Source: Aurantimonas aggregata (GTDB taxonomy: Bacteria; Pseudomonadota; Alphaproteobacteria; Rhizobiales; Rhizobiaceae). From it: DNA of 64,000 nucleotides. The position numbers were made by a program, and so were the translations under genes. Under the pieces are notes generated by a model. It had not been told where the DNA came from and ran no database searches. It saw only the letters and a program-made list of their open reading frames with translations. Location of the stretch: NCBI RefSeq assembly GCF_010500835.1, contig NZ_JAAAMJ010000001.1, positions 248,001-312,000 of the forward strand. The letters run 5' to 3'. This document shows, piece by piece, positions 16,953 to 26,053 of this stretch (positions are counted from its first letter, which is position 1; every line of letters begins with the position of its first letter).

Positions 16953-17585
16953 TCAGCCCGGCAGGCTGGCCGCCAGTCGCTCTGCCTCGGCGAGATCCTC
17001 GACCGTGTTGGCGTTGAAGAACGGATCGACCGGATCGACCGGCCAGGACACGGCGGCGACACCATGCCGGGCAGTCCAGCGGTCGACGCGGCGCAGGCCC
17101 TCCTCGACCAGCGCCTGCCGCAGATCCTGCCGCAGCCCGACTTGCCAGAGCCCGACCACCGGATGCGCCTGGTCGCCCGATGTGGCGACGGCGAGCGGCA
17201 CGTCGGCCGCGATGCGCGCTTCATGGAGACGCGCAACGAGGTCGCGCGGCAGGAACGGGCAGTCGCCCGGCGCGCTCGCCACCCATTCGACGTCCGGCCG
17301 GTGTTCCGCGGCCCAGTCCAGCGCCGCGAGGATTCCTGCCAGCGGGCCGGGATGGTCCTCGACCGTGTCGGCGATCACCGGCAGGCCCCAGGCGGCGAAG
17401 CGCGCCGGATCACCGTTCGCGTTCAGCACCAGCCCCTCGCACTGTGGCGCGATGCGTTCGATGACGTGGTCGAGGATCGGCCGCCCGGCGACCGTCCGCA
17501 TCGGCTTGTCGCCGCCGCCCATCCGACGGGCGAGACCGCCGGCGAGGATGACCCCGAGCGTTGCGGGGTAATCGGCGCTCGTCAA
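16953..17585 (-). CDS. mobA: Molybdenum cofactor guanylyltransferase
   Basis: A 210-residue nucleotidyltransferase that adds GMP to molybdopterin to give the bis-MGD precursor needed by formate dehydrogenase. The signature [17 protein letters not shown] is intact, followed by [13 protein letters not shown] and [13 protein letters not shown], with the metal-binding Asp. No suitable ATG exists; a TTG at 17585 overlaps the TGA of fdhD (TTGA), so translation is probably coupled. It converges 2 bp from the MoeA-PBP gene. Confidence 0.9.
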   Translation of the reverse strand: MTSADYPATLGVILAGGLARRMGGGDKPMRTVAGRPILDHVIERIAPQCEGLVLNANGDPARFAAWGLPVIADTVEDHPGPLAGILAALDWAAEHRPDVEWVASAPGDCPFLPRDLVARLHEARIAADVPLAVATSGDQAHPVVGLWQVGLRQDLRQALVEEGLRRVDRWTARHGVAAVSWPVDPVDPFFNANTVEDLAEAERLAASLPG

Positions 17586-18466
17586 GGCCGATAGCCCTTG
17601 CGGTCGGCCAGCGGCGCCTCCGGCGTCGCCTCGATGTCGAGGTCGAAGACAATCCGCTCCTGGCCGGCGACGGCGACGAAGCGCTTGCCGCGGGCCCGCC
17701 CGACCAGCGTCAGCCCGGCCTTCTGCGCCAGTTCCACGCCCCAGGCGGTGAAGCCGGAGCGCGAGACGAGCACGGGAATGCCCATCCGCACCGTCTTGAT
17801 GACCATCTCCGAGGTCAGCCGGCCGGTCGTGTACATGATCTTGTCGGCCGGATCGACGTCGTTGCGGAACATCCAGCCGGCGATCTTGTCGACAGCGTTG
17901 TGGCGGCCGACGTCCTCCATGTAGCAGAGCGGCTGGTCGCCGCGGCACAGCACGCAGCCATGGATCGATCCGGCCGCTAGGTAGATCGACGGCGTCGTGT
18001 TGATCGTCCGGGTCAGATGGTAGAGCCAGGAGGTCCGCAGCTCCGCCTGCGGCAGCACCACCCCTTCCATCGATTCCATGAGGTCGCCGAAGGCCGTGCC
18101 CTGGGCGCAGCCGGAGGTCAGCGTGCGCTTGCGCAGCTTCTGCTCGTAATTCGTGCCCGCCTCGGTCCGCACCACGACGACCTGCAGGTCGTCGTCATAG
18201 TCGACGCCGGTCACGACGTCGCCCGGCTTGAGCATGTTCTGGTTGAGCAGATAGCCGAGCGCCAGATATTCAGGATAGTCGTTGATCGTCATCATCGTGA
18301 CGATCTCCTGGGCGTTGAGATAGAGCGTCAGCGTCCGCTCCACCGGCACCCTAATGTCGACGGTAACGCCATTATGGTCGACACCCGTGACGGCTTGCGT
18401 CAGAAGCGGCAGGTCCGGGTCCGGCAGGACGAGGGGCGCATCGGGTCGGATCGTTGTGTGCTGCAT
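17582..18466 (-). CDS. fdhD: Formate dehydrogenase accessory sulfurtransferase FdhD
   Basis: This 294-residue protein transfers sulfur from a cysteine desulfurase to the bis-MGD cofactor before insertion into formate dehydrogenase. The catalytic CxxC loop is present in [10 protein letters not shown] (E. coli FdhD uses Cys121/Cys124), and [28 protein letters not shown] and [13 protein letters not shown] are family hallmarks. It forms a two-gene unit with mobA and is divergent from the third MoeA gene across 96 bp, which probably carries both promoters. Confidence 0.93.
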   Translation of the reverse strand: MQHTTIRPDAPLVLPDPDLPLLTQAVTGVDHNGVTVDIRVPVERTLTLYLNAQEIVTMMTINDYPEYLALGYLLNQNMLKPGDVVTGVDYDDDLQVVVVRTEAGTNYEQKLRKRTLTSGCAQGTAFGDLMESMEGVVLPQAELRTSWLYHLTRTINTTPSIYLAAGSIHGCVLCRGDQPLCYMEDVGRHNAVDKIAGWMFRNDVDPADKIMYTTGRLTSEMVIKTVRMGIPVLVSRSGFTAWGVELAQKAGLTLVGRARGKRFVAVAGQERIVFDLDIEATPEAPLADRKGYRP

Positions 18467-18562
18467 GGCCCTTACCTAGATGCCGGCAGGCCGTCCCGCA
18501 ATCGGCGGGTGGCGCCAGAGGCCTCGAACGCCGATCACATCAGGAAGACGACCGAAGGAGCC

Positions 18563-19819
18563 ATGGCGCAACTTTCCGACGACTGCTTCGCCTTTGGCGG
18601 ACCGATGCGAACCGTCGACGAGACGGTCGCCCTCATCGCCGCGCGCCTGCCGGCGGTCGAAGGTTGCGAGACCGTGCCGCTGGATACGGCCGACGGGCGG
18701 GTCCTGGCGCAGGACCTCACCGCGCCCTTCCCGCTGCCGCCCTTCACCAACTCGGCCGTCGACGGCTACGCCCTGGCCGGCGCCGACCTGCCGGGTGATG
18801 GTGACACCACCTACACCGTCGCCGAGCGCCTGCAGGCCGGCATGGCGTCGGAGCGGCGGCTCGCCGGCGGCGAAACGGTGCGGATCTTCACCGGCGCGCC
18901 GATGCCGGCGGGCGCCGACACCGTCTTCATGCAGGAGGACGTGCGGGTCGCTGCCGACGGGCGCGTCATCTTCCCGGCGGGCCTGAAGCGCGGCGCCAAT
19001 GTCCGCCCGGCGGGCGAGGACGTCGCGACCGGGACGGTGGTCCTGTCGGCCGGCCAGATCCTGCGGCCGCAGGACGTGGCAATGGCCGCAGCGCTCGGCT
19101 TCACCGAGATCGGCGTGCGTCGGCGGGTCCGCGTCGCAGTGTTCTCCACCGGCAACGAGATCGTCGGGCCGGGCGCGCCGCGCGGGCCGGCGCAGCTCTT
19201 CGATTCCAACCGCTTCATGCTGGGCGCGATGCTGCGCCGCCTCGGCTGCGCCGTCACCGATCTCGGCATCCTCGCCGACGACCGCGAGCGCATCGCCGGC
19301 GTCCTGCGCGATGCCGCCGCCGGCCACGACCTCATCCTTACCTCCGGCGGCGTCTCCACCGGCGAGGCCGACCATGTGAAAGCCAGCGTCGAGAGCGTCG
19401 GCACGCTGGTGTTCTGGCGCGTCGCGATCAAGCCGGGCCGGCCGGTGGCGATGGGCGTGATCGACGGCACCGCCTTCATCGGCCTGCCTGGCAACCCCGT
19501 AGCCGGCTTCGTCACCTTCGCGCGCATTGCCCGTCCGGCGATCCATGCGCTGGCCGGGGCAAGTACGCCGGCGCTGGTGGCGACGCCTTTGCGCGCAGCG
19601 TTCTCGTATCGCAAGAAGGCGGGCCGGCGCGAATACGTCCGCGTCACCATCCGCCGGGCGGATGACGGCGCTGCCGAAGCCGTCAAGTTTCCGCGCGAGG
19701 GCGCCGGGCTCCTCTCCTCGCTGGTCGAGACGGACGGGCTGGCCGAATTGCGGGAGGACTGCCTCGGCGTCGCGCCCGGCGACACCGTCGACTTCCTGCC
19801 CTATGCGAGCCTGCTGTGA
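18563..19819 (+). CDS. moeA: Canonical MoeA molybdopterin molybdenumtransferase
   Basis: A 418-residue standard-length MoeA. All motifs are classical: FTNSAVDGYALAGADL, GAPMPAGADTVFMQED, FSTGNEIVGPG, LTSGGVSTGEADHVKASV and GLPGNPVAGFVTFARI. The ATG at 18563 follows AAGGAG by 5 bases. As the only fully canonical copy of three MoeA homologues here, it is the likeliest general insertase. It is followed 65 bp later by a TusA-like gene on the same strand. Confidence 0.92.
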   Translation: MAQLSDDCFAFGGPMRTVDETVALIAARLPAVEGCETVPLDTADGRVLAQDLTAPFPLPPFTNSAVDGYALAGADLPGDGDTTYTVAERLQAGMASERRLAGGETVRIFTGAPMPAGADTVFMQEDVRVAADGRVIFPAGLKRGANVRPAGEDVATGTVVLSAGQILRPQDVAMAAALGFTEIGVRRRVRVAVFSTGNEIVGPGAPRGPAQLFDSNRFMLGAMLRRLGCAVTDLGILADDRERIAGVLRDAAAGHDLILTSGGVSTGEADHVKASVESVGTLVFWRVAIKPGRPVAMGVIDGTAFIGLPGNPVAGFVTFARIARPAIHALAGASTPALVATPLRAAFSYRKKAGRREYVRVTIRRADDGAAEAVKFPREGAGLLSSLVETDGLAELREDCLGVAPGDTVDFLPYASLL

Positions 19820-19883
19820 GTGGCCTGGTGATACCAGCCTCGCGGTTGACCGCGCCCGGCGGCTCGGCCATCGTCGCCGGCAC

Positions 19884-20120
19884 ATGACCACCACCATACT
19901 CGACCTGTCGGGCCTCAAATGCCCGCTGCCCGCGCTCAAGACCCGCAAGGCGCTGGGCGCCCTTCAACCCGGCGACCGGCTGGAGGTCCGCTGCACCGAT
20001 CCGCTGGCGTTGCTCGATATCCCGCATCTCGTCAGCGAGATGGCGCACCGGCTGGAGAGCACCGAGCGCGACGGCGAGCGCAGCGTCTTCGTAATCGAGA
20101 AGCTGGCGAAGCCGGCCTGA
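19884..20120 (+). CDS. TusA/SirA-like sulfur carrier protein
   Basis: This 78-residue protein has the TusA signature DLSGLKCPLPALKTRKAL, in which the Cys carries persulfide, and the typical strand-helix pattern to the end (VSEMAHRL, RSVFVIEKL). TusA-type proteins relay sulfur to tRNA or Mo-cofactor enzymes. Beside fdhD and formate dehydrogenase it may feed sulfur to the cofactor or to FdhD. The start is the ATG of MTTTILDLSG; the reading frame open further upstream overlaps moeA in another frame and is not used. Confidence 0.85.
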   Translation: MTTTILDLSGLKCPLPALKTRKALGALQPGDRLEVRCTDPLALLDIPHLVSEMAHRLESTERDGERSVFVIEKLAKPA

Positions 20121-20158
20121 AAAAGCCGCCGCGGACCGGCTCCAAACCAAACCGATCG

Positions 20159-20611
20159 TCAGTCGCGCCGGCGCTTGAAGAATTTGCGCTCGACATGGTT
20201 GACCCGCACGAACTCGGCGAGGCTTTCGGCGATTTCCGGCGGCATCGGCGCGACCTCTACGAGCTGGTCGCCGATCTCCGTCATCGATTCGCCCTCGGCC
20301 GGATCGGCGGTGACGGCGACCAGCCGGATCCCCGGCGCCTCCGTTAAAAGCGCCAGCGTCACCCAGAGCCCGGCCTGCCCGGAGCTCAGATTGTCGCGGT
20401 AATTGGCCGTCTCGACGCGGTGGAACTCGACCTCGGTCGAGCCGGCATAGATCAGCGCGACCTCGCCCTCTTGCCCGAGCACCTGGCCGTCGGGGGTGCC
20501 CGGCGCCTCGGGCACGATCGCGGCGATGCGCCAGGCATGTTCGGCCCATGGGCTCGAGGACGGCCGGCGCTCGACGACGACACCGACACGGAAGGCGGGG
20601 GTATCGGCCAT
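20159..20611 (-). CDS. DUF3305-type protein of the formate dehydrogenase locus
   Basis: A 150-residue soluble protein opening with FRVGVVVERRPSSSPWAEHA, the hallmark of DUF3305, a family found beside formate dehydrogenase genes. The C-terminus is basic (VERKFFKRRRD). Its function is unknown; assembly or maturation of the enzyme is the usual proposal. It overlaps the start of the upstream gene by one base (TCAT on the plus strand) and belongs to a four-gene minus-strand operon starting at 22843. Confidence 0.8.
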   Translation of the reverse strand: MADTPAFRVGVVVERRPSSSPWAEHAWRIAAIVPEAPGTPDGQVLGQEGEVALIYAGSTEVEFHRVETANYRDNLSSGQAGLWVTLALLTEAPGIRLVAVTADPAEGESMTEIGDQLVEVAPMPPEIAESLAEFVRVNHVERKFFKRRRD

Positions 20612-21624
20612 CAGCTGGTCTCCGCCGGGCCGCGCAGCGGCAAACCGGCAACAAGGTTCTGCGGCTTCATCCGCACCATGCCGTCCGGCGTCGTCGACAG
20701 GAACAGCCAGACGGGCCGGTCGCCGATCGACGGAAACGCCTCGGCCGGGTCCTTGAAGCGCAGCGCGAACAGGCCGATGATCCGCTCCAGGTCGGCATCC
20801 CGCGTCGCCTCGCCGCGCCAGAGCTGGTTGCCGACCCGCATCGAATCGACGTCGAGCCCGACGAACCAGGCCCAGTCGGTTTCCTCCGCCTTCGCCACCG
20901 GCTCGACGCTCACGGCAACGCCCAGGAGATGGCGCACCCAGATCTCGATGGCCCTTGCGAGGCCGGCGCGCGAAGCGAGCCCGCCGCCGAAGCTGAGCAC
21001 CAGGTCGAACGCCTCGTTGCGGTGGCCGTAGGAGGCTTCGTTCTCGGCGTCGAGAATGTCGAGTTCGGTGATCGCCGGACCGCTGAACATCACCAGCAGC
21101 GGCGCGGTGTTGCGGCGGCTCTCCTCCTGCAACTCCACGACTTCGGCGTCCGCGAGCAGCAGCGCACCCTCGTGGACGCTGCTGCGCTGCGGCCGGAAGA
21201 ACAGCTCCGCCGAACGCAGGACGAATGCGTCGGAGCATCCCTCCAGCGCGTTGCGCAGGATCACCTGCGTCAGCTGGTTGATGAAGAGCGGCGGCGTGCC
21301 GCTCATCCCGCCCCGCACCAGATCGAGATAGGCCGCTTCCAGCGTCGGGTGCGCCAGCAGCCGGTCGCGGAAAGCCAGCATCACGTCCCAGTTCTCGCGC
21401 GCATCCGCGTCCGCCAGCGCGGCGATCTCGTCGGCCGCCACCGGCCGCTTCGGATCGGCCAACAGCTTCGCGTGCAGCGACCTTTCGGCATCGCAGGCAT
21501 CCTCCGGGGGCATCAGTTCCGGCCGGGCGAAATACGCCTTCAGGAACGCGTCGGTCGGGACCAGCCAGCCGTCCTCGTGGCGGTCGAGCAGATGATGGCC
21601 CGACGAAACCCAGAAATCGCTCAT
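20611..21624 (-). CDS. DUF6352-like conserved protein of the formate dehydrogenase locus
   Basis: This 337-residue soluble protein has no signal peptide and no motif I can tie to a reaction. It starts MSDFWVSSGHHLLDR and contains a central low-similarity helical region (residues 60-130) and a C-terminal half rich in beta-like stretches (PVWLFLSTTPDGMVRM). I believe it matches the family called DUF6352, which travels with formate dehydrogenase in Hyphomicrobiales; the name is from memory. It is encoded between the DUF3305 and DUF6505-like genes with overlapping stops and starts. Confidence 0.7.
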   Translation of the reverse strand: MSDFWVSSGHHLLDRHEDGWLVPTDAFLKAYFARPELMPPEDACDAERSLHAKLLADPKRPVAADEIAALADADARENWDVMLAFRDRLLAHPTLEAAYLDLVRGGMSGTPPLFINQLTQVILRNALEGCSDAFVLRSAELFFRPQRSSVHEGALLLADAEVVELQEESRRNTAPLLVMFSGPAITELDILDAENEASYGHRNEAFDLVLSFGGGLASRAGLARAIEIWVRHLLGVAVSVEPVAKAEETDWAWFVGLDVDSMRVGNQLWRGEATRDADLERIIGLFALRFKDPAEAFPSIGDRPVWLFLSTTPDGMVRMKPQNLVAGLPLRGPAETS

Positions 21625-22160
21625 GCCTTGTCCTGCCGGAGTGCGAGAAGGTCGACATGCTCGACATAGTCGGCCTCGTCCACCTCCACGATGTCGAAGG
21701 CCCGGCTGTGTTCGACCAGGCCCTCGCGCTTTTGCAGCGTACGGAAGCGCTCGCGGATGCCCTCCTCCTCCATCGACCGCTGCACGGCGAGGACCGTATT
21801 GACCGGATGGTCGCAGAGCGAGGCTGCGAAGGCGATCTCCTCGGCCGCGGCGGCGCGGGCGGTCGCCATGTCGGGCGCCCCGAGGCGGTCGACGAGTTGC
21901 GCCGCAAGCCCGGAGAGCGCCGCCTCGCGGTCTGCCTCGCTGGCGTCCGTCACCACCACGAGCGTCGACCAGGCGAAGCTCGAAATCCCCAGGAAGCCCG
22001 AGCGGAAGGCCTGGCGTTCCTGGCCGCCCAGCGCGGAAATCTCATCGTTGAAGAAGCAGAACGATCCCGACACCGCCCATTCGCCGGGCTCGGCGGCGCG
22101 GGCGAAGACGAACGTGTCCGACGGGTCGAGGCGGATGGTGCGCGGCAGCTTCAAAGCCAT
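21621..22160 (-). CDS. DUF6505-like conserved protein of the formate dehydrogenase locus
   Basis: A 179-residue soluble protein of unknown function that begins MALKLPRTIRLDPSDTFVFA. It overlaps both neighbours (ATGA-type overlaps at 21621-21624 and 22151-22160), so it is strongly coupled with the biotin/lipoate ligase-like gene before it and the DUF6352-like gene after it. I associate it with the family DUF6505, known from the same neighbourhood in other Hyphomicrobiales; no biochemical role is established. Confidence 0.68.
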   Translation of the reverse strand: MALKLPRTIRLDPSDTFVFARAAEPGEWAVSGSFCFFNDEISALGGQERQAFRSGFLGISSFAWSTLVVVTDASEADREAALSGLAAQLVDRLGAPDMATARAAAAEEIAFAASLCDHPVNTVLAVQRSMEEEGIRERFRTLQKREGLVEHSRAFDIVEVDEADYVEHVDLLALRQDKA

Positions 22161-22843
22161 GGTTCCCCCGTCTCCGGATCGAGCCAGGCGGGAATGCGCA
22201 GCGCCTCGGCCAGCCGGTCCTCGTCAAGCAGGACGGCAGTCCCGTCCTCGGCGCGTTGCAGCCAGCGTTTCTGCACCGTCTCGAAACCTTCCGCGTTCCA
22301 CTCGTTCATCTCCCGCAGGAAATACCGCGAGAACCCCTCGATCAGCACCGAGGGGCTGAGTTCCTCGAATCCCTGTTCGTCGAGGCCGCCCAGCAACGGC
22401 CGGAACCCCGGCTCGCCGGCGCGCATGACGATCATCCGCACGCTGCAGCCGAGCACCAGCCAGTCCGGCACGGCGTCTTCCGCCGCATCGGACGGCCAGG
22501 CGAGGCGCAGGCCGCCGACCAGCGCGCCATCGACGCGCAGGCCGCCCGGCCAGTCGAACCCGATTGGCTGCTGCGGTGGCGCATGGATGGCGAGGGCGTC
22601 GGCGAGGGCATTGCCCGCCGCATAGACGACGCGCCGTGCCGTGGCCAGCGTCTCTTCCGGCTCGAGCACCAGGGCGAATTCGGCCATGTGGAATCGCCGT
22701 GCCCAGACCAGCGTGCCGGCCCCGTCCGAGGCGGCGATCGACTGGGCGTGGGCGTAGGCATCTCCCGCCTCGCGAAGCGTCACCAGCTGGAACGGCGGCG
22801 GCAGGCTGAGCGCGGCATTGTAGGATTGGGACATGAAATCCAT
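22151..22843 (-). CDS. Biotin/lipoate protein ligase-like protein
   Basis: This 230-residue protein has the BPL/LplA/LipB fold layout: an N-terminal SIAASDGAGTLVWARRF stretch in place of the ligase nucleotide loop, LVLEPEETLATARRVVYAA, and the core IGFDWPGGLRVDGALVGGLR, where the family lysine reads Gly-Gly-Leu. A C-terminal segment resembles the DUF4444 extension. The loss of the usual KLGG-type lysine suggests it may not be an active ligase. It is the first gene of the accessory operon and is divergent from the polyferredoxin gene. Met at 22834 is an alternative start. Confidence 0.7.
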   Translation of the reverse strand: MDFMSQSYNAALSLPPPFQLVTLREAGDAYAHAQSIAASDGAGTLVWARRFHMAEFALVLEPEETLATARRVVYAAGNALADALAIHAPPQQPIGFDWPGGLRVDGALVGGLRLAWPSDAAEDAVPDWLVLGCSVRMIVMRAGEPGFRPLLGGLDEQGFEELSPSVLIEGFSRYFLREMNEWNAEGFETVQKRWLQRAEDGTAVLLDEDRLAEALRIPAWLDPETGEPWL

Positions 22844-22912
22844 ATGAAATTATCGACTTGCGCCAGATTATAATCGTTCTAGTCTAGCGGCAACGCGCAG
22901 TTCCACCGCGCC

Positions 22913-24667
22913 ATGGAGACTCTCCGAACCGTGACCATTACCGAAGCGGACGTCATTCCGCGAGACATAGCCCGTTCGGCCCTTTCCGCCCTGACCCTTC
23001 CCGAACCGCCGCTGCTGTCGCTGCACAGCGACGGCGTGGTGCTGATCTACGGGCGCGACATGAGGGCGATCGAGGCAGGGCAGCGCCTGGCGGAGACTCT
23101 CGACGTCACCGTGCTGCTGTCCGACACCACCACCATCACGATCCCGGCACCGCTGCCCTTTCCGGTCGCCCGCGGGTGCGTCGCTTCCGCGACAGGGCAT
23201 TTCGGTGCCTACGAGGTCGTCGTCGACGGCTTCGCGCCGCCGCGGCCGGCGGCCGATGGTGGCGTCGCCTTCGGCGTGCTGCGCGACGGCGCGGTATCGC
23301 GCTGCGACCTGATCCTCGACCTGTCGGGCGAGGCGCCGCTGTTTCCGGCGCATGAAGCACGCGACGGCTATCTCAAGGCCGATCCTCTCGTGGCCGAGGC
23401 GGTTTCGGCGAAGATCGCCGAAGCGGGCGAACTGGTCGGCGAGTTCGACAAGCCGGTCTACGTCGCCTACCGCAAGGAACTCTGCGCCCATTCGCGCTCC
23501 GGCATCACCGGCTGCACGCGCTGCCTCGATGCCTGCGCGATGGAGGCGATCACGCCGGCCGGCGACCACGTCACGATCGACGCCCATGTCTGCGCCGGCT
23601 GCGGCAATTGCGCCGCCGTCTGCCCGACGGGCGCTGCCACCTATACCCTGCCGACGGTCGACGTGCAGCTCGACCGCCTGCGCACGCTCCTGCTCGAATA
23701 CCGAGCGGCCGGCGGCCGCGATGCCGTGGTGCTGTTCCATGATGGCTATGTCGGTGGCCCGCTGATCGAGGCGATCGGCGATGCGTTGGCGCCCAATGTC
23801 CTTCCCTTCCCGGTCAACGAGATCAAGCAGATCGGCCTGGAGAGCCTCGCCGCCGCGCTGGCCTATGGCGCTTCTGCAGTACGGATCCTGGCAAGGCGCG
23901 AGCCTCGCAACGGCATCGTGACGCTGGGCGCCACCGTGGCGCTGGCTGCCGACGCGGCCAAGGCGCTGGGCTACGGCGACGGCGCCTGCGGCATCGTCCA
24001 CGCCGACGAGCCCGCCGAAGTGCTCTTCGGCTTGGCACAGCAGCCGCTCGGCACGCCCAGCCCCGAGCCCGCGAGCTTCAAGCCGGTCGGCACCAAGCGC
24101 GGCCTGCTCGAGCTCAGCCTCGGCATGCTGCACCAGGTGGCGCCGGCACCGGTCCCGGTCGTCGCGCTGCCAGCGGGCGCACCCTTCGGCGCCGTCGATG
24201 TCGACGTCGATGGCTGCACCCTCTGCCATTCCTGCGTCACCGCCTGCCCCACCGGCGCGCTGTCGGCGGGCGAGGATCGGCCGATGCTGCGCTTCCTCGA
24301 AAGCGCCTGCGTCCAGTGCGGCCTCTGCGAGGCGACCTGCCCCGAGGACGTGATCACCCTGCGGCCGCAGCTCGACTTCGCCGCCTGGGCATCGCCCCGC
24401 AAGACGCTGAAGGAAGAAGAGCCGTTCTGCTGCATCAACTGCGCCAAGCCGTTCGGCACGAAGAGCACGATCGAGCGGGTCATCGCCAAGCTGGAAGGCT
24501 CGCACTGGATGTTCTCCGGCGAGAACGCCCGCCGGCTGGACGCCATCCGCATGTGCGAGGATTGCCGCGTCGAGGCGGTGCTCAACGAGGGCATCGACCC
24601 CTATGCTGGCGCGCAGCGCCCCAGGACCCGCACCGCGGACGACTACAAGACCGATCCAGTTCAATGA
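22913..24667 (+). CDS. Polyferredoxin-type 4Fe-4S protein of the formate dehydrogenase locus
   Basis: A 584-residue iron-sulfur protein without membrane segments. Around residues 195-245 there are two ferredoxin motifs (GCTRCLDACAMEA and CAGCGNCAAVCPTGA). Near residues 435-485 there are two more (CTLCHSCVTACPTGALSAG and CVQCGLCEATCPEDV), followed by a separate CCINCAKPFG and a CEDCRVE site near the end. It may pass electrons to or from formate dehydrogenase in the cytoplasm, or donate clusters during assembly. It is divergent from the accessory operon across 69 bp. Confidence 0.85.
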   Translation: METLRTVTITEADVIPRDIARSALSALTLPEPPLLSLHSDGVVLIYGRDMRAIEAGQRLAETLDVTVLLSDTTTITIPAPLPFPVARGCVASATGHFGAYEVVVDGFAPPRPAADGGVAFGVLRDGAVSRCDLILDLSGEAPLFPAHEARDGYLKADPLVAEAVSAKIAEAGELVGEFDKPVYVAYRKELCAHSRSGITGCTRCLDACAMEAITPAGDHVTIDAHVCAGCGNCAAVCPTGAATYTLPTVDVQLDRLRTLLLEYRAAGGRDAVVLFHDGYVGGPLIEAIGDALAPNVLPFPVNEIKQIGLESLAAALAYGASAVRILARREPRNGIVTLGATVALAADAAKALGYGDGACGIVHADEPAEVLFGLAQQPLGTPSPEPASFKPVGTKRGLLELSLGMLHQVAPAPVPVVALPAGAPFGAVDVDVDGCTLCHSCVTACPTGALSAGEDRPMLRFLESACVQCGLCEATCPEDVITLRPQLDFAAWASPRKTLKEEEPFCCINCAKPFGTKSTIERVIAKLEGSHWMFSGENARRLDAIRMCEDCRVEAVLNEGIDPYAGAQRPRTRTADDYKTDPVQ

Positions 24668-24694
24668 GATGCGTGATCGCGCTGACTTGATCTC

Positions 24695-25966
24695 TCAGCG
24701 GGTCGCCCGCTCCAGAAACTCGACCAGCGCGTCCCGGTCGGCGGCGCGGTTGATCGTCTGCTCGGGCATCTTGGTGCCCGGCGTATAGGCATGCGGGCCG
24801 ATCTCGAAGAGCCGCGCCACGGTCTCCGGCGTCCACACGATGTCGTGGCCGGAGAACGCATCGGAGTAGTCGTAGTCCGGCAGCGACGCGATCGGCCGGC
24901 CCATGATTCTGTGCAGCGTCGGCCCCGCCCGTACCCCCTCGCCGGGCTGCAGCGTGTGGCAGGCGACGCAGGCACGGTAGACGCCGGCGCCCGGATCGCC
25001 GGCGTATTCCGCCAACGGATCGACGGGGCTGCCCGCCAGGCCGGAATCGAGGCTGGCGCCGGTCGCGACGTTCCACCGCCTGATGACGCTGTCATTGCCG
25101 CCGGTCAGGAGCTCGTCGGTGCCCGGCACGAAGGCGAGCGACCAGACCGGCAGGCCGGGGCCGACCAGTGTCCGCTCCGGTGCGAGGTCAGCCGCCGCGA
25201 GGATCGCGATGGCGCCGCGCAGGCCCGCGGCGGCGATACGCTGTCCGTCGCTGGCGACGGCGATCACCGGGGTCGGCGAGATCTCGGCCTCTGCCCTTAT
25301 CGTTCCGTCTTCCCCCACCAGACGCAGTCGTCCGTCGGCGCCGCCGATGGCCAGGAGTTCGCTACCGGGCACCACGGCCAGCGCATTGAGCGGCGTCGGG
25401 AAGGTCTCGACCTGAGCCGCGCCGTTCTCGGGCCAAATCCGCAAGGTCGCGTCGTAGCCGATCGTCACAATCTCGCCGGATGCGAGGAACGCCACGCCAT
25501 TGACGTTGCCGGTGTGTCCTTCGAGGATTTTCGGCGGCGACTCGCTGGCCAGCGGCCAGATCCGCGCCGTACCGTCCCAGGCCGCCGAGCCGAGGCGCTG
25601 ACCGTCCGCCGACAGCGTCAGGGAGACGATCGGGCCTTCATGGCCTTCGAGGATGCGAGATGGCTTTGCGGCTCCTATTGCCCATATGGCGATACGTCCG
25701 TCTTCGCCGCCGGTAACCGCTCGTCCATCCGGCAGCAGGATCGCCGCATTCACCGAGCCGTCATGGAAGCGCAGGACCTGCTCGGTCGAACTCGTCCCCA
25801 GCGACCAGCTTATCGCCGTCGAATCGAAGCTGCCCGAGACCACCGATGCGCCGTCGGCGCCGACCGCGAGCGCGCGGACTGGCCCGCCATGACCCCGAAG
25901 CTCCGCGGCATGGACGCCGGGGATCGCGAGGAACACGGCAAGTGCCAGAGACAGCAGGCGGATCAT
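24695..25966 (-). CDS. Secreted WD40 beta-propeller fused to a cytochrome c domain
   Basis: A 423-residue periplasmic protein with a clear signal peptide (MIRLLSLALAVFLAIPGVHA). Residues about 20-310 hold seven WD40-like repeats (for example GHGGPVRALAVGADG, GHEGPIVSLTLSADGQRL, GHTGNVNGVAFLASGEIV). The last 100 residues are a class I cytochrome c with CVACHTLQ heme attachment and a likely Met ligand in GTKMPEQTINR. The propeller may be a docking platform for another periplasmic electron carrier. It is convergent with the polyferredoxin gene and divergent from the DUF3306 gene, inside the formate dehydrogenase block. Confidence 0.87.
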   Translation of the reverse strand: MIRLLSLALAVFLAIPGVHAAELRGHGGPVRALAVGADGASVVSGSFDSTAISWSLGTSSTEQVLRFHDGSVNAAILLPDGRAVTGGEDGRIAIWAIGAAKPSRILEGHEGPIVSLTLSADGQRLGSAAWDGTARIWPLASESPPKILEGHTGNVNGVAFLASGEIVTIGYDATLRIWPENGAAQVETFPTPLNALAVVPGSELLAIGGADGRLRLVGEDGTIRAEAEISPTPVIAVASDGQRIAAAGLRGAIAILAAADLAPERTLVGPGLPVWSLAFVPGTDELLTGGNDSVIRRWNVATGASLDSGLAGSPVDPLAEYAGDPGAGVYRACVACHTLQPGEGVRAGPTLHRIMGRPIASLPDYDYSDAFSGHDIVWTPETVARLFEIGPHAYTPGTKMPEQTINRAADRDALVEFLERATR

Positions 25967-26053
25967 CGGCGGGCCTCGAATACGGGATCAGCTGGAGGAA
26001 GCCGCGGCGAAGGAGGGGACGCCACGCTTGCAATGTGCCGGTATCGCGCAAAC

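Noticed and set aside
22868-24664. A 598-codon minus-strand frame opposite the polyferredoxin gene
   Set aside because: The plus-strand protein has four intact 4Fe-4S motifs, whereas the minus-strand product has no recognisable features.
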